DNA from: Bdellovibrionales bacterium | Lineage (GTDB): Bacteria; Bdellovibrionota; Bacteriovoracia; Bacteriovoracales; Bacteriovoracaceae | Reading direction: 5' to 3' | NCBI GenBank assembly: GCA_030633015.1 | Contig: DAOVTR010000054.1 | Span: 1 to 8,507 of the forward strand | Length of the DNA stretch: 8,507 bases | Shown here: positions 5,728-8,507 of the stretch, piece after piece | Layout: each line of letters starts with the position of its first letter | Position numbering within the stretch: the stretch's first letter is position 1 | The notes under the pieces: generated by a model | Seen by the model: the letters and a program-made list of their open reading frames with translations, nothing else | Told to the model about the DNA's origin: nothing | The model's database searches: none | Translations under genes and position numbers: made by a program

Positions 5728-5748
5728 TAGGTAAATTGAGGAGAATTA

Positions 5749-6570
5749 ATGCTAACATCATTTGAATTAATGCGCTCTAATCACTTAAAATTAATGGACT
5801 TTATCTCAACACTAGAAGCAGATACTCCGTTGGAAAGCATCTTAGATAATCAAGGTCAATCCATAGATGAGTTTTGGGCCATAGTCAGTATTATGTATAG
5901 ATTAAATGTAAAAGTGCGAGTTGAAGAGATTTTAGGGAAAGTTTTTGTTAAGCCACTTTTAGGAGATGATCGTGCCATATTTATGGAGTTAAGAGATAAT
6001 AGTACAAATTCTAATCATAAAAATGAAAATCACAAAAGATTTCAAGAGATTCAAGAACATATTTTATACAATTTATCATTTTTAGATGGGACATCAACCG
6101 ACATATATATTCATAAAATGGTTTTTATTGATGAAAAACTATCAATTGTTTATGAATGCTGTCTAGATCATAGTCTCAATAGCAATACTATAGATGAGAT
6201 AGAGAGTTTTTCAAAAATAGATAAATTATATAACCCTATCTATACATTGCTAGAGGTTGGTGACTATATCAGTGCAATAAGAAGTCTTAACGGTAATGAA
6301 GATAGATTAATATTAAAAATTAATTCTAATACAGAGTTAGATTTAAATACTAGTTATCATTACTGGGGAAATCCTTATGTAACCATTAATAATAAGGGAG
6401 ATAGAATTTGGTCTGCTACTGTTGAGAGATCTGCACCTTTACTTGAATGGTTATATTCCATAAAATCAAAGACAGAGATACTATTTCCAGAGAAAATAAA
6501 GCAGTCTTTACAAGAGATTCACTTAAAAAAAATGGAAGAGGCTAAAAAATATTTGAAAAAAGCTTCATAA
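5749..6570 (+). CDS. Probable WYL/WCX-type regulator-like protein (273 aa)
   Basis: No confident family assignment is possible, but the C-terminal part looks like the WCX extension of WYL-domain transcription regulators. Residues 186-225 (a beta segment, then GDRIWSATVERS) lead into LLEWLYSIKSKTEILFPEKI (231-250) and a helix ending KKYLKKAS. This resembles the 'W.l..G..veVl.Pe.lr' ending of the family. Residues 118-160 (HKMVFIDEKLSIVYECCLDH, then EIESFSKIDKLY) have the shape of a WYL beta-barrel core, but the W-Y-L triad itself is not evident. The N-terminus (1-80) is mostly helical and could hold a degenerate winged helix; I cannot see a clear recognition helix. A strong AGGAG precedes the ATG. 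It is promoter-proximal in a probable operon with the YciB-like gene. Confidence 0.55.
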   Translation: MLTSFELMRSNHLKLMDFISTLEADTPLESILDNQGQSIDEFWAIVSIMYRLNVKVRVEEILGKVFVKPLLGDDRAIFMELRDNSTNSNHKNENHKRFQEIQEHILYNLSFLDGTSTDIYIHKMVFIDEKLSIVYECCLDHSLNSNTIDEIESFSKIDKLYNPIYTLLEVGDYISAIRSLNGNEDRLILKINSNTELDLNTSYHYWGNPYVTINNKGDRIWSATVERSAPLLEWLYSIKSKTEILFPEKIKQSLQEIHLKKMEEAKKYLKKAS

Positions 6571-6588
6571 AAGAGTTATAACTTTCTA

Positions 6589-7185
6589 GTGGATAAATCT
6601 AACTTTTCAAAAAATTATTTTATAATATCTTTGCTTCCAGCATTTGCTTATTGGTATTTAGAAGCCAATTATTCAATAAGAATTGCAGTTATTGGAGGAA
6701 TGGGACTTGCGCTAATAGAAGTTATTAGTGAAAAAATTTTTGTTAAACATGTACATTCTATTTCCAAGATGATGTTTTTTTTAATGTTTATTCTAGGAGG
6801 GTTGTCTTTAATAAAAGATGATGGAGTATGGTTTAAACTTCAGCCAGCCTTAACAGGAGTGGGCATATGTTGTTTTATCGGAATCAAATCTTTCTTTGGT
6901 AAAGGTCCTTTGCAAGAGATGATGGAGGAAATGAATAAAAATCATCTTCCTGAGTTTATTATGAAGCAGTTTGAAATTCATATAGCACTGTTTTTTGGTA
7001 TTTATGGTCTTTTTATGGGTATTTTAACTTTTCAGGCAAGTACTGATTGGTGGTTATTTTTTAAGACCGGTGGATTTTATATTATTTCTGCTTTTTTTCT
7101 TATTTTTGAAATAATAATTATTAGATATAAAATTAAAAAATTATTACATAAACAGCATAAAAAAGAGGCTTTGCGTCGATTTTAG
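6589..7185 (+). CDS. yciB: YciB/IspZ-family inner-membrane protein (septation protein A-like)
   Basis: This is a multi-pass inner-membrane protein with hydrophobic segments at about 9-24, 29-47, 60-76, 85-103, 128-147 and 157-180. The order of landmarks follows YciB (also called IspZ): an N-terminal LLPAFAYW helix, FILGGLSLIKDDGVWFKLQPAL (67-88), KSFFGKGPLQEMM (100-112), a middle amphipathic region with LP, and a late DWWLFFKTGGF (153-163) before the last helix and a basic tail. YciB is linked to cell envelope and division-site integrity; its biochemical role is unsettled. Length (198) is slightly above the E. coli protein (about 179). The start is GTG, 18 bases after the preceding stop in the same frame, with a poor ribosome binding site, so coupling is likely. 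The next ATG would remove the first helix. Confidence 0.65.
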   Translation: MDKSNFSKNYFIISLLPAFAYWYLEANYSIRIAVIGGMGLALIEVISEKIFVKHVHSISKMMFFLMFILGGLSLIKDDGVWFKLQPALTGVGICCFIGIKSFFGKGPLQEMMEEMNKNHLPEFIMKQFEIHIALFFGIYGLFMGILTFQASTDWWLFFKTGGFYIISAFFLIFEIIIIRYKIKKLLHKQHKKEALRRF

Positions 7186-7197
7186 TGTTTTTCTTTT

Positions 7198-7226
7198 TTG
7201 ACACAAACTGTTTTTATTTTTAAAAT
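7198..7226 (+). promoter_or_regulatory. Sigma-70-type promoter for the 65-residue protein
   Basis: TTGACA (7198-7203), 17 bases, TAAAAT (7221-7226): consensus -35, optimal spacing and a near-consensus -10. The predicted start near 7233 leaves a very short leader with the ribosome binding site AAAGAGG at 7234-7240. The TTG of the -35 box is in frame with the gene but is not its start. Confidence 0.65.
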
Positions 7227-7245
7227 CAATATAAAAGAGGTTTCA

Positions 7246-7443
7246 ATGGGAAAAAATGATTTAAAAAAGAAGAAGAGAAAAGAGAAAGATAAAAAAGATA
7301 AAGTTCGCATAAATAGAGAAACTCAGCGAGTAGGGTTAAAGCTTTCTACAGGCGATAGAAAAGTAGGTAAGTTTAATCTAGCGGTGATGGTTTTGGTTGT
7401 TGTTGCAGCAGCTTTTGTCGTATTTTATAATATTAATAATTAA
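7246..7443 (+). CDS. Small Lys-rich protein with C-terminal membrane helix (65 aa)
   Basis: I do not recognise this gene. The start chosen is the ATG at 7246, preceded by AAAGAGG (7234-7240) at normal spacing. An in-frame TTG at 7198 would add 16 residues but lies in the -35 box and upstream of the predicted transcript. The product has a very basic N-terminal half (14 or more lysines in the first 25 residues, then TQRVGLKLSTGDRKVGK) and one hydrophobic helix at about 43-61 (FNLAVMVLVVVAAAFVVFY) ending in NINN. It is therefore a tail-anchored inner-membrane protein with its charged part in the cytoplasm, perhaps touching nucleic acid or anionic lipid. It is independently transcribed and overlaps the convergent mnmH gene by 11 bases. 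Confidence 0.75.
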   Translation: MGKNDLKKKKRKEKDKKDKVRINRETQRVGLKLSTGDRKVGKFNLAVMVLVVVAAAFVVFYNINN

Positions 7444-7449
7444 TATTAT
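7427..7449. repeat. Perfect AT-only palindrome over two convergent stop codons
   Basis: ATAATATTAAT (7427-7437) and ATTAATATTAT (7439-7449) are exact reverse complements around one base. The stop codons of the small membrane protein (TAA 7441-7443) and of mnmH (7435-7433 on the minus strand) both lie inside it. With no G or C the stem is weak, so it is a doubtful bidirectional terminator. Confidence 0.7.
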
Positions 7450-8507
7450 CTTTCCACCATTTTATAATATCATCACTTGATTGTTTTATCGTTTCGTTAT
7501 TAAGACTATAAATTGGTCCTGTTTTGGTTTTTTTGTAAACTTTATCGTAATATTGGATAAGCATCCATTCTAAAAAAGCATCATAGTGTTTATCTGTAAT
7601 TAATGAGGTTAATATATCCAATTGGTTTTTACCAATTCGTTTCTCTAAAAAAGAAAGTGATTTTATAATACTATTTTCTGCTTGAATGTTTTTAAAATAT
7701 TCTCGATTTAAACGTTTAACTCTATTTTTAAGTGAGCTATTGATATTAATATGTATTTCTTTTTCTAATGCTTTAAAAATAGTAGGAGGGATAATAAACT
7801 TGCCAATTCTTTTACTTTCCTTTTCGGATAAGAAAGTAGGTAAATTATTATCTTTTTTAAAAGGTAAAATTTCTAAGAATAAATTAGTTTCAAATTGTAG
7901 TTGGTTAAAAACTTTTGAAGTATTCATGTTTGCAAATCGAACTTCCCCAAAGACACTAGAGGCATGGTTAGCACATTGTTCCAGGTGAATTATGGGAAAT
8001 TGTGGATAAGTTTTATTAATATATTCTAGAATTTCTGATTTACCACATCCGGTAAGTCCAGAAAGAGATATCACTTTTATTTCTTGTTCATACAAAAGAT
8101 TGTAAACATATTTTCGGAAAGACTTATATCCACCTTCTAATTTTAAAATTTGATAGTTTAGTTTTTCCATTAGTGTTGAAAAATATCCACTTCGATCTCC
8201 ACCACGAAAACAATATATAATTTGGGTTTTCTGGGGATTAGTTAATTGGGCTATTTTAGAAATAAGGTGTTTTTCTTTTTTTATTGCAAGATAGTATGCA
8301 TAGTTAATGGCCCATTGTTTGGATGACTGTTTGTATATTAGGCCAACCTGATGGCGTTCTAAGTTATTTAGTAATGGAATATTTATGGATCCAGGTATTG
8401 AATTTTCGTTGAATTCTTGTTCACTTCTTACATCAATTATTTCATATTTATCGTTATTAAAAAAATCGATATTAAGTTTGTCTAGTATGGTGAAAAATGA
8501 ATGGACT
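7433..8507 (-). CDS. mnmH: tRNA 2-selenouridine synthase MnmH/SelU (5' end outside window)
   Basis: MnmH replaces sulfur with selenium at the wobble 2-thiouridine of certain tRNAs, through a geranylated intermediate. The frame is open from the right edge (first full codon at 8506-8504) to 7433, giving 357 residues, so only a few N-terminal residues are missing compared with about 364 in E. coli. The rhodanese domain comes first, with IIDVRSEQEF, IPGSINIPLLNNLERHQVG and YCFRGGDRS, whose cysteine (8212-8210) is the expected active-site residue. Next come LEGGYKSFR and the P-loop GLTGCGKS. Further on are LEQCANHASSVFG, SEKESKRIG and RLNREYF. The ATG at 8170 is internal, after the rhodanese cysteine, and is not the start. 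ANHASS replaces the usual HRGS-containing motif. The first part of the gene (8171-8507) is clearly coding. Confidence 0.92.
   Translation of the reverse strand, partial: VHSFFTILDKLNIDFFNNDKYEIIDVRSEQEFNENSIPGSINIPLLNNLERHQVGLIYKQSSKQWAINYAYYLAIKKEKHLISKIAQLTNPQKTQIIYCFRGGDRSGYFSTLMEKLNYQILKLEGGYKSFRKYVYNLLYEQEIKVISLSGLTGCGKSEILEYINKTYPQFPIIHLEQCANHASSVFGEVRFANMNTSKVFNQLQFETNLFLEILPFKKDNNLPTFLSEKESKRIGKFIIPPTIFKALEKEIHININSSLKNRVKRLNREYFKNIQAENSIIKSLSFLEKRIGKNQLDILTSLITDKHYDAFLEWMLIQYYDKVYKKTKTGPIYSLNNETIKQSSDDIIKWWKDNINY

Noticed and set aside
7198..7200. TTG as the start of the small Lys-rich protein
   Set aside because: It is part of a TTGACA -35 box and upstream of the predicted transcript start; the ATG at 7246 has a proper ribosome binding site.
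7686..7988. Plus-strand 100-residue reading frame
   Set aside because: It lies opposite the conserved P-loop half of mnmH.
8168..8170. ATG as the start of a 245-residue P-loop protein
   Set aside because: The same frame stays open upstream to the window edge and encodes a complete rhodanese domain with its active-site cysteine; the ATG is internal to mnmH.
1..8507. CRISPR array, tRNA, insertion sequence or prophage remains
   Set aside because: No regularly spaced repeats, cloverleaf-like sequence, transposase motif or phage gene was seen on either strand.

Overview
The window is AT-rich DNA from a Gram-negative, flagellated bacterium. The best guess is a marine member of the Bacteriovoracales/Bdellovibrionota (Halobacteriovorax- or Bacteriovorax-like). 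This rests on three things: a DUF2232-like membrane gene next to rplI and dnaB (an order known from delta-type Proteobacteria and Firmicutes), a stator pair resembling the Na+-driven PomA/PomB type, and sigma-28-like promoters. The assignment is an inference from style and context, not from a database match.

Layout. (1) 1-2091, plus strand: the end of a membrane-protein gene overlaps rplI (ribosomal protein bL9), followed by dnaB (replicative helicase). The 58-base rplI-dnaB gap holds a perfect hairpin whose arms are a full Shine-Dalgarno sequence and a full anti-Shine-Dalgarno sequence, plus an alternative stem over the dnaB ribosome binding site. (2) 2092-2483: a sigma-70-like promoter and a 74-residue protein with a helix-turn-helix-like stretch. 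(3) 2484-5157: a sigma-28-like promoter, then motA, motB and an RluA-type pseudouridine synthase whose start lies three bases after the motB stop. (4) 5119-5613, minus strand: an unknown protein with one N-terminal membrane anchor, its 3' end overlapping the pseudouridine synthase gene. (5) 5614-7185, plus strand: a second sigma-28-like promoter with a structured leader, then a gene whose C-terminal half resembles WYL/WCX regulators and a YciB-type membrane protein. (6) 7198-7443: a sigma-70-like promoter and a 65-residue Lys-rich, tail-anchored protein. (7) 7433-8507, minus strand: mnmH/selU (tRNA 2-selenouridine synthase, rhodanese plus P-loop), running off the right edge and overlapping the small protein at a perfect AT palindrome.

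How it fits together. The left block is translation and replication housekeeping. The middle is motility. Two independent promoters with the spacing of the flagellar sigma factor suggest that the stator operon, with its tRNA/rRNA-modifying passenger, and the WYL-like/YciB pair belong to one flagellar or motility regulon. No tRNA, rRNA, insertion sequence, CRISPR array or phage gene is visible. The items most worth following are the SD/anti-SD switch before dnaB, the second sigma-28 promoter with its operator-like palindrome, and the MotB whose usual peptidoglycan-binding GHTD motif is replaced by GYAS.
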